Assembly: GCA_007136595.1 (NCBI GenBank)
Contig: SLGQ01000237.1
Location: 1-8,558 of the forward strand
DNA: 8,558 nucleotides
Direction: 5' to 3'
From: Candidatus Sumerlaeota bacterium
GTDB taxonomy: Bacteria; UBP6; UBA1177
Shown: piece after piece, positions 1-6,104 of the stretch
How the letters are laid out: the number at the start of each line of letters is the position of its first letter
Numbering within the stretch: the stretch's first letter is position 1
The notes under the pieces: model-generated
The model's database searches: none
Told to the model about the DNA's origin: nothing
Seen by the model: the letters and a program-made list of their open reading frames with translations, nothing else
Position numbers and translations under genes: made by a program

Positions 1-357
1 ACAAGCCACCAGGTCGTTCAGGGAGATATGTTCCCTGCGATACAGCTTAAACTCAATGAGCCGATGACTTTTACCTGGACTCCGAGCGGAATGGAAGGTA
101 CTGTCGAAATAAATATAAGTGCGATGGCAAATTTTAATGCTGTCAGTGTCAGTTGCCTTGTTGAAGATAACGGTGAATTTACTATTCCTCATGAATTCGC
201 GTCACAGTTGATATTTGGGGAAAGTATGTTCGATATGATGGGGAATATGCTTACAATAACCCGTAATTCTGATGCATATATTTCAGGGGACTCCATATCG
301 TCAGGTAAAATCGGTTCCGATCAGATACTCCTTGTAAACATACAGCCTGTCCACTAG
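1..357 (+). CDS. C-terminal fragment of a probable secreted protein, function unknown
   Basis: The reading frame is open from the first base of the window to a TAG at 355-357, giving 118 residues of a protein whose start lies upstream. An in-frame ATG at 28 is the first methionine, but the GGGAG before it is only about two bases away and the frame continues upstream, so I treat it as internal. The fragment looks like a beta-sandwich: it contains a WTPSG stretch, alternating hydrophobic residues, and a 'C-L-V-E-D-N-G-E-F-T-I-P' segment. Similar 'WTP ... C.V.D.G.F.IP' patterns occur at the C-termini of secreted or lipid-anchored proteins of unknown function in Gram-negative bacteria; that likeness is from memory. 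No membrane anchor or catalytic motif is visible. The gene ends 33 bases before a candidate promoter for the next gene, so it is probably a separate transcription unit. Confidence 0.7.
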   Translation, partial: TSHQVVQGDMFPAIQLKLNEPMTFTWTPSGMEGTVEINISAMANFNAVSVSCLVEDNGEFTIPHEFASQLIFGESMFDMMGNMLTITRNSDAYISGDSISSGKIGSDQILLVNIQPVH

Positions 358-389
358 ATTTTCTTTCAGCAGATCACCATCCTCCATTC

Positions 390-416
390 TTGACAAACCG
401 GTTTTCATTTTATAGA
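390..416 (+). promoter_or_regulatory. Candidate sigma-70-type promoter for ilvE
   Basis: A perfect -35 box TTGACA (390-395) is followed after 15 bases by TATAGA (411-416), close to the TATAAT consensus. The 15-base spacer is shorter than the preferred 17, which would make the promoter weaker or dependent on a regulator that twists the DNA. Transcription would start near 423 and leave a leader of about 50 bases. That is too short for a T-box or an amino-acid attenuator, and none is seen. Confidence 0.45.
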
Positions 417-433
417 GTTTCAGGTATCCGGTT
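395..433. promoter_or_regulatory. Possible operator: AAACCGGTTT palindrome plus a second CCGGTT
   Basis: A perfect 10-base palindrome AAACCGGTTT (395-404) lies inside the spacer between the -35 and -10 boxes of the candidate ilvE promoter. The core CCGGTT (398-403) is repeated at 428-433, exactly 30 bases (about three helical turns) downstream and just past the predicted transcription start. Phased copies on one DNA face are what a dimeric repressor would use. With only six repeated bases, chance is a real alternative. Confidence 0.25.
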
Positions 434-462
434 CTATTGCAATGAATTTTTAATAATTTTGG

Positions 463-470
463 AAGGAGGT
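463..470 (+). promoter_or_regulatory. Strong ribosome binding site of ilvE, in a small stem-loop
   Basis: AAGGAGGT matches the anti-Shine-Dalgarno sequence at all eight bases, with the ATG four bases further on. The flanking GGAA (461-464) and TTCC (471-474) could pair and place GGAGGT in a six-base loop. The four-pair stem is weak and probably does not block initiation. The site fixes the ilvE start at 475. Confidence 0.75.
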
Positions 471-474
471 TTCC

Positions 475-1500
475 ATGACTCAGAAAGCCGACATCAAGTG
501 GAGTGAGCTTAGATTCAGTTACATTGAATGCGACTACAGATTTATTTCTGTTTACAAAGATGGAAAATGGGATGAAGGTGAACTTTCACAGGGACACCAT
601 ATTTCAATTCATCAGGGCTCAACTTCTATCCACTATGGACAGCAGTGTTTTGAAGGAATGAAAGCTTATACTACGAAAGAGGGGAAAATTGTTCTTTTCA
701 GACCTGACAGAAATGCTGCAAGAATCAGAAACTCATGTGAAAATCTTCTTATGGCTGTTTATCCTGAAGAAAAATTCATTGAAGCAGTTAAAAAAGTTGT
801 CAAAGCAAATGAGAGATTCGTTCCACCTTACGGGAGCGGAGCTTCTTTGTATATAAGACCGTATATGATAGGAGTAGGCGAAAATGTGGGTGTAAGACCT
901 GCACCTGAGTATATTTTCGGAATTTTTGTAACTCCGGTAGGTCCTTATTTCAAGGGCGGTCTTACTCCGTGCCACTTTGTTACATCCAAATATGACAGAG
1001 CTGCACCGAGAGGTACAGGAGGGATCAAAGTGGGTGGTAACTATGCTGCAAGTTTGCTTGCACATAAAGAAGCAGTTGATGCCGGTTTTGCTGACTGCAT
1101 TTATCTTGATCCGGCAACACACACAAACATTGAAGAAGTGGGTGCTGCCAACTTTTTCGGAATAACTCCTGATAATACATTCATAACCCCGAAATCACCA
1201 TCCATTCTCCCTTCAATAACAAAATACAGCCTTATGCATATTGCCGAAAACTCTCTTGGAATGAAAGTTGTTGAAAAAGAGATCCCTGTGTCATCTCTTG
1301 ATCAGTTTTCCGAAGCGGGAGCATGCGGAACGGCAGCAGTAATAACTCCTGTAGGATCTATAACTCACGAAGGAAAGAAGTATGCTTTCTACGGTGAAGG
1401 GAACGAAGTTGGACCGGTTACAAAAAAGCTTTACGAAACACTTACTTCCATCCAGTGCGGTGACTTGAAAGGTCCTGACGGTTGGGTGGTTGAGATCTGA
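475..1500 (+). CDS. ilvE: Branched-chain amino acid aminotransferase (class II IlvE)
   Basis: This PLP-dependent enzyme of fold type IV moves amino groups between glutamate and the 2-oxo acids of leucine, isoleucine and valine (EC 2.6.1.42). It works in the cytoplasm as the last step of branched-chain synthesis and the first step of breakdown. The 341-residue product is full length for the family. The PLP lysine is K185 in GGIKVGGNY, with the neighbouring tyrosine Y190. The glutamate that contacts the pyridine nitrogen is E221 in NIEEVGAANFFGI, and GACGTAAVITPVG (282-294) matches the phosphate-side loop. The pattern is that of class II enzymes related to mammalian BCAT rather than E. coli IlvE. 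The start is fixed by AAGGAGGT four bases upstream. No other ilv or leu genes are adjacent, so it appears to be transcribed alone. It converges on the transporter gene with a 13-base gap, in which I see no strong terminator. Confidence 0.95.
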   Translation: MTQKADIKWSELRFSYIECDYRFISVYKDGKWDEGELSQGHHISIHQGSTSIHYGQQCFEGMKAYTTKEGKIVLFRPDRNAARIRNSCENLLMAVYPEEKFIEAVKKVVKANERFVPPYGSGASLYIRPYMIGVGENVGVRPAPEYIFGIFVTPVGPYFKGGLTPCHFVTSKYDRAAPRGTGGIKVGGNYAASLLAHKEAVDAGFADCIYLDPATHTNIEEVGAANFFGITPDNTFITPKSPSILPSITKYSLMHIAENSLGMKVVEKEIPVSSLDQFSEAGACGTAAVITPVGSITHEGKKYAFYGEGNEVGPVTKKLYETLTSIQCGDLKGPDGWVVEI

Positions 1501-1513
1501 TAAAAAACCTCAG

Positions 1514-2620
1514 TTATTCATCTTTTTGGACAGCCTTTACAATTTCTGCGGTATTTTCCTTGTTTACAGGGGACATTACTCTGGCAACTATTGAAAGTGA
1601 TTCGCTTTCTTCACAGACCAGTTTCATGATCATCATCATTGGAACAGAAGCTATCATTCCGGGTATTCCCCAGATAAAGCCCCAGAAAACCAGCCCGAAA
1701 AGAACGGTTACCGTATTGAGCCTCATTTTATTTCCCATAACAAAAGGCTCGATTATATTTCCTATCGTAAACTGAATAACAATAAGTACGGAAAGGAGGG
1801 TAATTGTCCTCCATGATGAGTCAAACTGTATAAAACCCATTAAAACAGGAGGAACTGTTGCAATTATTGATCCGATCGAAGGGATAAAATTCAAAAGAAA
1901 TGTTAAAAATCCGAAAAACAATGCAAATTTCAGCCCGAAAAAGTAACACAACAGTCCTGCAAAAATACCTGTCAATGCACTTATGACAAATTTTATTCCC
2001 ATATATGCGGAAAGCGAACTTCTGATATTCTGGAATTTTTCAACACCTGTCGGAATATCTTCTCCCAGAACCTTTTTAACATACATTTCGCTTGCGGAAA
2101 TTCCGTTGAGAAGAATTACAAAATAAAGAGAAAACATAAAGAAAGAACCCCCGAAAGAGCCGAGATTTTTAGCGGTAGTTCCAACTACGGAAGTAATAAG
2201 TTCCCGGTCAACGAGTCCAACGATCATTTCATTAAGGTCAAATTCCAATTCATCGTGAATGAGAGGGATCACCGATTCGATAGATTCTATTCTGTTTAAA
2301 AGTTGCGATACAAGCATTTCCTGTTCACTTGAAAACTGCCTGAAAGTTATTATAAAAATATTTGCTATGAAAAATACTCCGGCAAGCAGGGAAAGTGATA
2401 TAACAGGCATGACGAGGTACCGGGGAACCTTCATTTTTTCAAGCTTGGAAGCTGCCGGATGAGCAAGAAGTACGGCAAAAACGGCAAGAACAAGAGGTAT
2501 CAGTATTGAATAGAGAACTTTCATCATATAAAAAACAAATCCGAGAAAAATGATCAGCAGGATGTTTCTTATATCTTTTATGTAACGATCTTTATTTTGC
2601 AAATAGTTCTTTTCCGGCAT
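1514..2620 (-). CDS. AI-2E family transporter (PerM/UPF0118-type membrane protein)
   Basis: The 368-residue product is a polytopic inner-membrane protein of the AI-2E transporter family (PF01594). Known members export autoinducer-2 (TqsA) or act as sodium or lithium/proton antiporters; most have no known substrate, so none is assigned here. Hydrophobic segments are visible at about 19-31, 36-53, 68-92, 156-172, 208-228, 231-258, 272-290 and 303-333, giving the usual eight helices. A helical polar loop (93-155) lies between the third and fourth. Family signatures are LNFIPSIGSIIATVPP (243-258) and, near the end, IEPFVMGNKMRLN (290-302) followed by a glycine-rich WGFIWGIPGMIASVP (313-327). The ATG has GGAG (2629-2632) eight bases upstream. 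It is the last gene of the minus-strand run, 38 bases after the pseudo-HD-GYP gene. I see neither terminator nor convincing promoter in that gap, so co-transcription is likely. Confidence 0.88.
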   Translation of the reverse strand: MPEKNYLQNKDRYIKDIRNILLIIFLGFVFYMMKVLYSILIPLVLAVFAVLLAHPAASKLEKMKVPRYLVMPVISLSLLAGVFFIANIFIITFRQFSSEQEMLVSQLLNRIESIESVIPLIHDELEFDLNEMIVGLVDRELITSVVGTTAKNLGSFGGSFFMFSLYFVILLNGISASEMYVKKVLGEDIPTGVEKFQNIRSSLSAYMGIKFVISALTGIFAGLLCYFFGLKFALFFGFLTFLLNFIPSIGSIIATVPPVLMGFIQFDSSWRTITLLSVLIVIQFTIGNIIEPFVMGNKMRLNTVTVLFGLVFWGFIWGIPGMIASVPMMMIMKLVCEESESLSIVARVMSPVNKENTAEIVKAVQKDE

Positions 2621-2658
2621 TTTGTCAGCTCCGCTGAAATAAAGTTATATTTATCAAT

Positions 2659-4071
2659 TTAACCACTTTCATCTGTTTTATCATCTTTCCCGATATATCT
2701 GTTTAAAATATCTGAAATAAGTTCAGGAGGATAAATTATTCCTGCAGAACGTGGAATATAAACGAGAGTTTCCCCTTTGACATTCTTAACTTCTTCCAGT
2801 TCAAGATTGTCGTTTATAACAAAAACCGTCGATTCATCACTGAAAGATCTGAACCTTCCTCCTGATATGACAAGTTTGTTGTCTGTAAATGACTTTAACA
2901 GAGAACCGCAGGGATAGACGCCGATAACTGAAATAAAAGCTTCTGCAACTTCTTTTTTGAAAACTCCGTTTTTACTGTTTTTTATAATTTTCAGCAAAGC
3001 TTCCTGTCTGGACATCAAAGGTCCGGCATATCCCACTCTTTCGGGCCAAACTTTTGTAACACTGTCATAATATGAAACAACTTTCAATATCTCACCTGAC
3101 AATGATCCACTCGAACAGCTATCTTTTCCAATGCCTTCATCGGTAAAATCAGTTATTCTGAAAGAAGAGTTCAAAGCAGCTTCAATTCTGCTGTAATTAA
3201 ATTCATCCATTCTTGAAAGTGCCATGTACCCTTTGTGAAGATCTCTTGAAAGATACTGGAAATATCCTGAAATCCCTGTTCTTTTTACTGTAATTTTATC
3301 AAGTCCCAACTTTAATGATACAAGCACTGAAAGAATAGCCCTTGATACAGCGGAAGAGGCTTTAAAACTCCCTTTGTAAGAAGGAATGGAAGATAAAAAA
3401 AGGATAAAGTTGTGGATCCTGCCACCGCTATTTTCATTTGCTATAGATATAAGATCCTGCACATTCCTTTCCACTGTTCTGAAAGGAATGGCTTCAGCCA
3501 TTTCGATCATTTTTTTATATTCCAGATACTCACCGGCAAGATTTCTGTATATTCTTCTTAAAGATTGAGATGCTGTATAGATGGGTAAACTTCCTGATTC
3601 TTCGGGATCATAAGGGTAAGTGGTGATCTTATCAAAGTCGGGCAGTTCACCTTTTACTCTTTCATAAGCCTGCACTTTCGGTTCCCTGCCGACAGGGTAT
3701 TTGCCTATGATTCTGAAAAAACTGAGAATATCCTGAGCTGTAACCCCTTTTTTAAAAACAACGCCAGCCATACAGAGAGATAGAAAAAGATCATATATAT
3801 CTTCAAAATACTTATCATCCTGTCTTCTGCCCCTTATTCTAACCTTGTCTATTTTGACATCAATTCCATCAAATAAAATGGCTATCTCATCCTTTTCTTT
3901 AAAAAAGAAATTAAGAACTTTTTCAAAAAGAGCTATTTCCTGATCTATTCTTTCGTTTTCCCCACCATACATTTTAACTGTTTTCCAGAAGGTGAAAAAT
4001 GACTTCGTAAAATTATAACGCCACTTGGTGGGCGAACTGTCAAATTCAGGTTTGTTCCTTCTTTCTTCCAT
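2659..4071 (-). CDS. Degenerate HD-GYP-like protein with an N-terminal domain shared with its HEAT-repeat neighbour
   Basis: The 470-residue soluble protein has no signal peptide or membrane helix. Residues about 70-123 form a small domain also present in the next gene upstream (common core KGVT....FF..I). Residues about 215-425 read as an HD-GYP phosphodiesterase fold: a hydrophobic helix AILSVLVSLKLGL (245-257), then SGEILKVVSYYDSVT (325-339) equivalent to the family's 'rIl.vaD.yDalT', SRQEALLKII (354-363), and GVYPCGSLL (384-392) equivalent to 'G.YP.Gs.v'. The catalytic positions are gone. QYLS (272-275) sits where HDIG should be, no GYP motif is present, and the metal aspartate before YYD is serine (S333). 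Hydrolysis of cyclic di-GMP is therefore very unlikely, and binding or scaffolding is more plausible. The ATG lies nine bases after the upstream stop and in the same frame. The assignment rests on motif order read by eye. Confidence 0.72.
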   Translation of the reverse strand: MEERRNKPEFDSSPTKWRYNFTKSFFTFWKTVKMYGGENERIDQEIALFEKVLNFFFKEKDEIAILFDGIDVKIDKVRIRGRRQDDKYFEDIYDLFLSLCMAGVVFKKGVTAQDILSFFRIIGKYPVGREPKVQAYERVKGELPDFDKITTYPYDPEESGSLPIYTASQSLRRIYRNLAGEYLEYKKMIEMAEAIPFRTVERNVQDLISIANENSGGRIHNFILFLSSIPSYKGSFKASSAVSRAILSVLVSLKLGLDKITVKRTGISGYFQYLSRDLHKGYMALSRMDEFNYSRIEAALNSSFRITDFTDEGIGKDSCSSGSLSGEILKVVSYYDSVTKVWPERVGYAGPLMSRQEALLKIIKNSKNGVFKKEVAEAFISVIGVYPCGSLLKSFTDNKLVISGGRFRSFSDESTVFVINDNLELEEVKNVKGETLVYIPRSAGIIYPPELISDILNRYIGKDDKTDESG

Positions 4072-4080
4072 ATTATCTGT

Positions 4081-5961
4081 TTACCTCCCCTTAATGATGG
4101 CTTGCGTTTCTTTGTTCCCTTCTTTGGAAGCAATTTCGATCCATCTTTTTATGGCAGGGCTTTTTTTCTGTTTCATAAAATCGAAAACAATTTTTTTGAA
4201 ACCGTAGTATTTTTTTCTGTTAAAAAAACCGCCTCTCAAATTATATACAAACTTAAGAGTTTCGAGCATACTTGAAATATCCTGTCCCCTGACTAAGTCA
4301 AGAAGCAGTTCTATTTCGGTTTTCTCCAGATTTAGAAAATCGGGGCTTTTCAATCTCCTTTTCAGCTGACTTGAAATTATTGAAGGTTCTTCAACTTTGC
4401 TGAGACATTTCAATGTTATAAGTCTTAAATCTTTGTTTTCAGAAAAAATAAGACTCCCTGGAAGATCGTAGAACTCGCTCCTTTTGGATCCCAGAATCCG
4501 GTCAATGTATCGTTCATAATCGGTAAGGTTGAATTTATTGCGGTTTGCCGGTCTGAAAACTTCATTGAGAACATGTTTTGACTGCATTCCGGTAACTTTA
4601 ATAAGGTTTTCAACGGCAAGAAGCCTTACTTCTTCATCGGGACTGAAAACAGCTTTTTCCCAGTATGGAAAATTTTCGTCGGCATCGTATAAAGAGAGAA
4701 CTCTGGCAGCTTCAACCCTGATCTGTCTTACCTGATGGTTCATAACATCTCTGACAAGAGGAAGAAGCCTTTCATTGTAAACAAATCTTAAAAGATATAC
4801 AAAGTTCCTCACAACATGCCATTCAGTGCTTTTCACAAGTTTTTCAGCAAGAATAATGTCTTTAAAGTTCGGAGCTATTGATTCCAGAGCCGGAAGTCTG
4901 ATATCTTTATTTTCAAGTTCAACAACTTTCATGAAAACAGGTTCAAAATTGGTTGTACTTATTAGAGTAAGAAGTTCTCCGAAACTTTTTATTTGAGAGG
5001 TGTCCATAATGGCGGCAACTTCAAATATTTTGTTGACAAATTCTTCCGTAGTGAGTCTCTGGAGCACACTTTTTACATGTTCAAAAAGATCTTTATTTAA
5101 TGAACCGAGATCTTTTGCCATTGATATAAGGGTGTTTACATATACAACTCCTGAGATGAAATCCCCTTCCTGAAGATTTCTTATCCCGTATTCACATATC
5201 TTGCCGACAAGCTTTTCACTTCGAAGGTCGGCAGGATTTTCTTTTATCATTTCTGTTGCTTTATCGAGATACCTTTTTATGGTGAAGTCTTCACCTCTTG
5301 ACTTTATCCATCTTTGAAAATCTTCGCCCTGCTTATGATCCAGACTGTCAAACAGGGGAACAATATCAGCAAGGTCATGGTACTGTTTAGGTTCAAGGGA
5401 AAGTATTTTCTCTCTGCTCCAGGGGGCGAACTCACATTCAAAACCACTTGGTGTCCACGGCTCGGGATCACCCATGTCCGGATCGGATATAGTCCCTATG
5501 TGAACGATCCCGTAATCCCACAGCTTCGTGTTAAAGTCATAGTCCAAAAGAGTATAATTCAAAGTTTCTTTGATCACGCCGAAAAATTTCCGCATTTCAG
5601 CTTGAGTTACACCCTTTATAAAGTAAAGTTCCCGGATTTCATTTGTAAGAAAAATATTACGGAACTTCCTTTCACCGGTATCAAAAAGTTTAATTTTCCT
5701 TTCCTGGTAATAAAAACCCACTTTTTTTGTTGTGATAGAAAAATAAGGAAGATTGTTATGAGAAATATCGACATTCTGCCCCATGGTTTCAGTAAACTCG
5801 TCAAATATCTTGTCTCTCACTTCATAAAGCTCTGTCATCTTTGAAATTTTTACAAGCATTGCAATTACAGATCTTACACTTCTGTAAAGTTGCTGCTTTT
5901 GTTCAAGCGGAATTTTTTTAAAGTATTCTACGAGTTCCCTTTTTTTTTCAATATAGAGCAA
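4081..5961 (-). CDS. HEAT-repeat scaffold-type protein with an N-terminal domain shared with the pseudo-HD-GYP protein
   Basis: The 626-residue, mainly helical soluble protein has no signal peptide or membrane helix. Residues about 78-131 are the small domain shared with the downstream protein. A linker containing KLWDYGIVHIGT (146-157) follows. From about 230 it is alpha-solenoid, with HEAT-like units at NKDIRLPALESI (351-362), EWHVVRNFVYLL (380-391), RQIRVEAARVLSL (412-424), DEEVRLLAVENL (442-453) and NKDLRLITLKCL (509-520). HEAT arrays bind proteins, so it is probably a scaffold, and no catalytic motif is seen. The start is TTG: an in-frame TGA lies four codons upstream, GAGAGG sits five bases before the TTG, and the next in-frame ATG is only at residue 35, after conserved-looking helix. 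It is first in the minus-strand operon, behind an extended -10 promoter. Codons 5-8 contain a run of nine A on the coding strand. Its biological role is unknown. Confidence 0.8.
   Translation of the reverse strand: MLYIEKKRELVEYFKKIPLEQKQQLYRSVRSVIAMLVKISKMTELYEVRDKIFDEFTETMGQNVDISHNNLPYFSITTKKVGFYYQERKIKLFDTGERKFRNIFLTNEIRELYFIKGVTQAEMRKFFGVIKETLNYTLLDYDFNTKLWDYGIVHIGTISDPDMGDPEPWTPSGFECEFAPWSREKILSLEPKQYHDLADIVPLFDSLDHKQGEDFQRWIKSRGEDFTIKRYLDKATEMIKENPADLRSEKLVGKICEYGIRNLQEGDFISGVVYVNTLISMAKDLGSLNKDLFEHVKSVLQRLTTEEFVNKIFEVAAIMDTSQIKSFGELLTLISTTNFEPVFMKVVELENKDIRLPALESIAPNFKDIILAEKLVKSTEWHVVRNFVYLLRFVYNERLLPLVRDVMNHQVRQIRVEAARVLSLYDADENFPYWEKAVFSPDEEVRLLAVENLIKVTGMQSKHVLNEVFRPANRNKFNLTDYERYIDRILGSKRSEFYDLPGSLIFSENKDLRLITLKCLSKVEEPSIISSQLKRRLKSPDFLNLEKTEIELLLDLVRGQDISSMLETLKFVYNLRGGFFNRKKYYGFKKIVFDFMKQKKSPAIKRWIEIASKEGNKETQAIIKGR
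4084..4090 (-). promoter_or_regulatory. Ribosome binding site of the pseudo-HD-GYP gene, inside the preceding gene's last codons
   Basis: On the minus strand GGGGAGG forms the last codons of the HEAT-repeat gene, directly before its TAA (4081-4083). It is followed after 12 bases by the ATG at 4071. The spacing is longer than usual, so ribosomes ending the upstream gene probably restart here (translational coupling). The site supports two separate proteins rather than one gene broken by a stop. Confidence 0.6.
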
Positions 5962-5966
5962 TTTGA

Positions 5967-5972
5967 CCTCTC
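5967..5972 (-). promoter_or_regulatory. Ribosome binding site that decides the TTG start of the HEAT-repeat gene
   Basis: The minus strand reads GAGAGG, then TCAAA, then TTG, a normal five-base spacing. No ATG or GTG in this frame is available between the upstream in-frame TGA and this point. Part of the site (GAG) can also pair in a small leader hairpin: CTCAA/TTGAG, + strand 5970-5974 with 5983-5987, and an eight-base loop. That could mildly dampen initiation. Confidence 0.6.
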
Positions 5973-5998
5973 AACAAACAGTTTGAGCTGACAGGGGC

Positions 5999-6027
5999 AT
6001 TGTACCATTACTCTGATTTTTATTCAA
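5999..6027 (-). promoter_or_regulatory. Sigma-70-type extended -10 promoter of the HEAT/pseudo-HD-GYP/transporter operon
   Basis: Read on the minus strand, TTGAAT (6027-6022) is followed by a 17-base spacer ending in TGG and then TACAAT (6004-5999). This gives an ideal spacing and an extended -10 (TGnTACAAT). Transcription would start near 5992, leaving a leader of about 30 bases before the TTG start. This is the best promoter match in the window and serves all three minus-strand genes, since no convincing internal promoter is seen. Confidence 0.62.
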
Positions 6028-6050
6028 GAAAACAGATATCTTTCTTTCAC

Positions 6051-6078
6051 TTGATTTAATTTTGGAAAGGTGTAATAT
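6051..6078 (+). promoter_or_regulatory. Candidate promoter of the propeller sensor gene
   Basis: TTGATT (6051-6056), a 16-base spacer and TAATAT (6073-6078) form a moderate sigma-70-type match. It would start transcription near 6085, about 20 bases before the first ATG of the sensor gene. It is divergent from the operon promoter, with the two -35 boxes 23 bases apart. A palindrome AGATATCT (6034-6041) lies between them and could hold a shared regulator. AT-rich DNA gives such matches easily. Confidence 0.4.
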
Positions 6079-6104
6079 CATCAGGATGAGTTTGTGTGTT
6101 TCAG

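Noticed and set aside
358..474. T-box, attenuator or riboswitch before ilvE
   Set aside because: The leader from the predicted start is only about 50 bases, with no leader peptide rich in branched-chain codons and no terminator/antiterminator pair.
733..1122. 129-codon minus-strand ORF inside ilvE
   Set aside because: It lies wholly antisense to a well-supported aminotransferase, has a cysteine-rich composition without family features, and has no ribosome binding site that I can see. It is a shadow frame.
2621..2700. Possible separate promoter for the AI-2E transporter (TTGATA, TATAAC-like boxes)
   Set aside because: The boxes are not at a workable spacing and look like AT-rich background.
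5314..5844. 176-codon plus-strand ORF inside the HEAT-repeat gene
   Set aside because: It is antisense to the shared N-terminal domain region, and its composition mirrors the coding strand. The opposite frame has recognisable HEAT units, so this is a shadow.
5942..6008. Alternative ATG at 6008 (minus strand) in another frame that could join the HEAT gene if the A9 run changed length
   Set aside because: The ATG overlaps the -10 region and lies upstream of the predicted transcription start. It also has no SD, whereas the TTG at 5961 has a well-placed GAGAGG.
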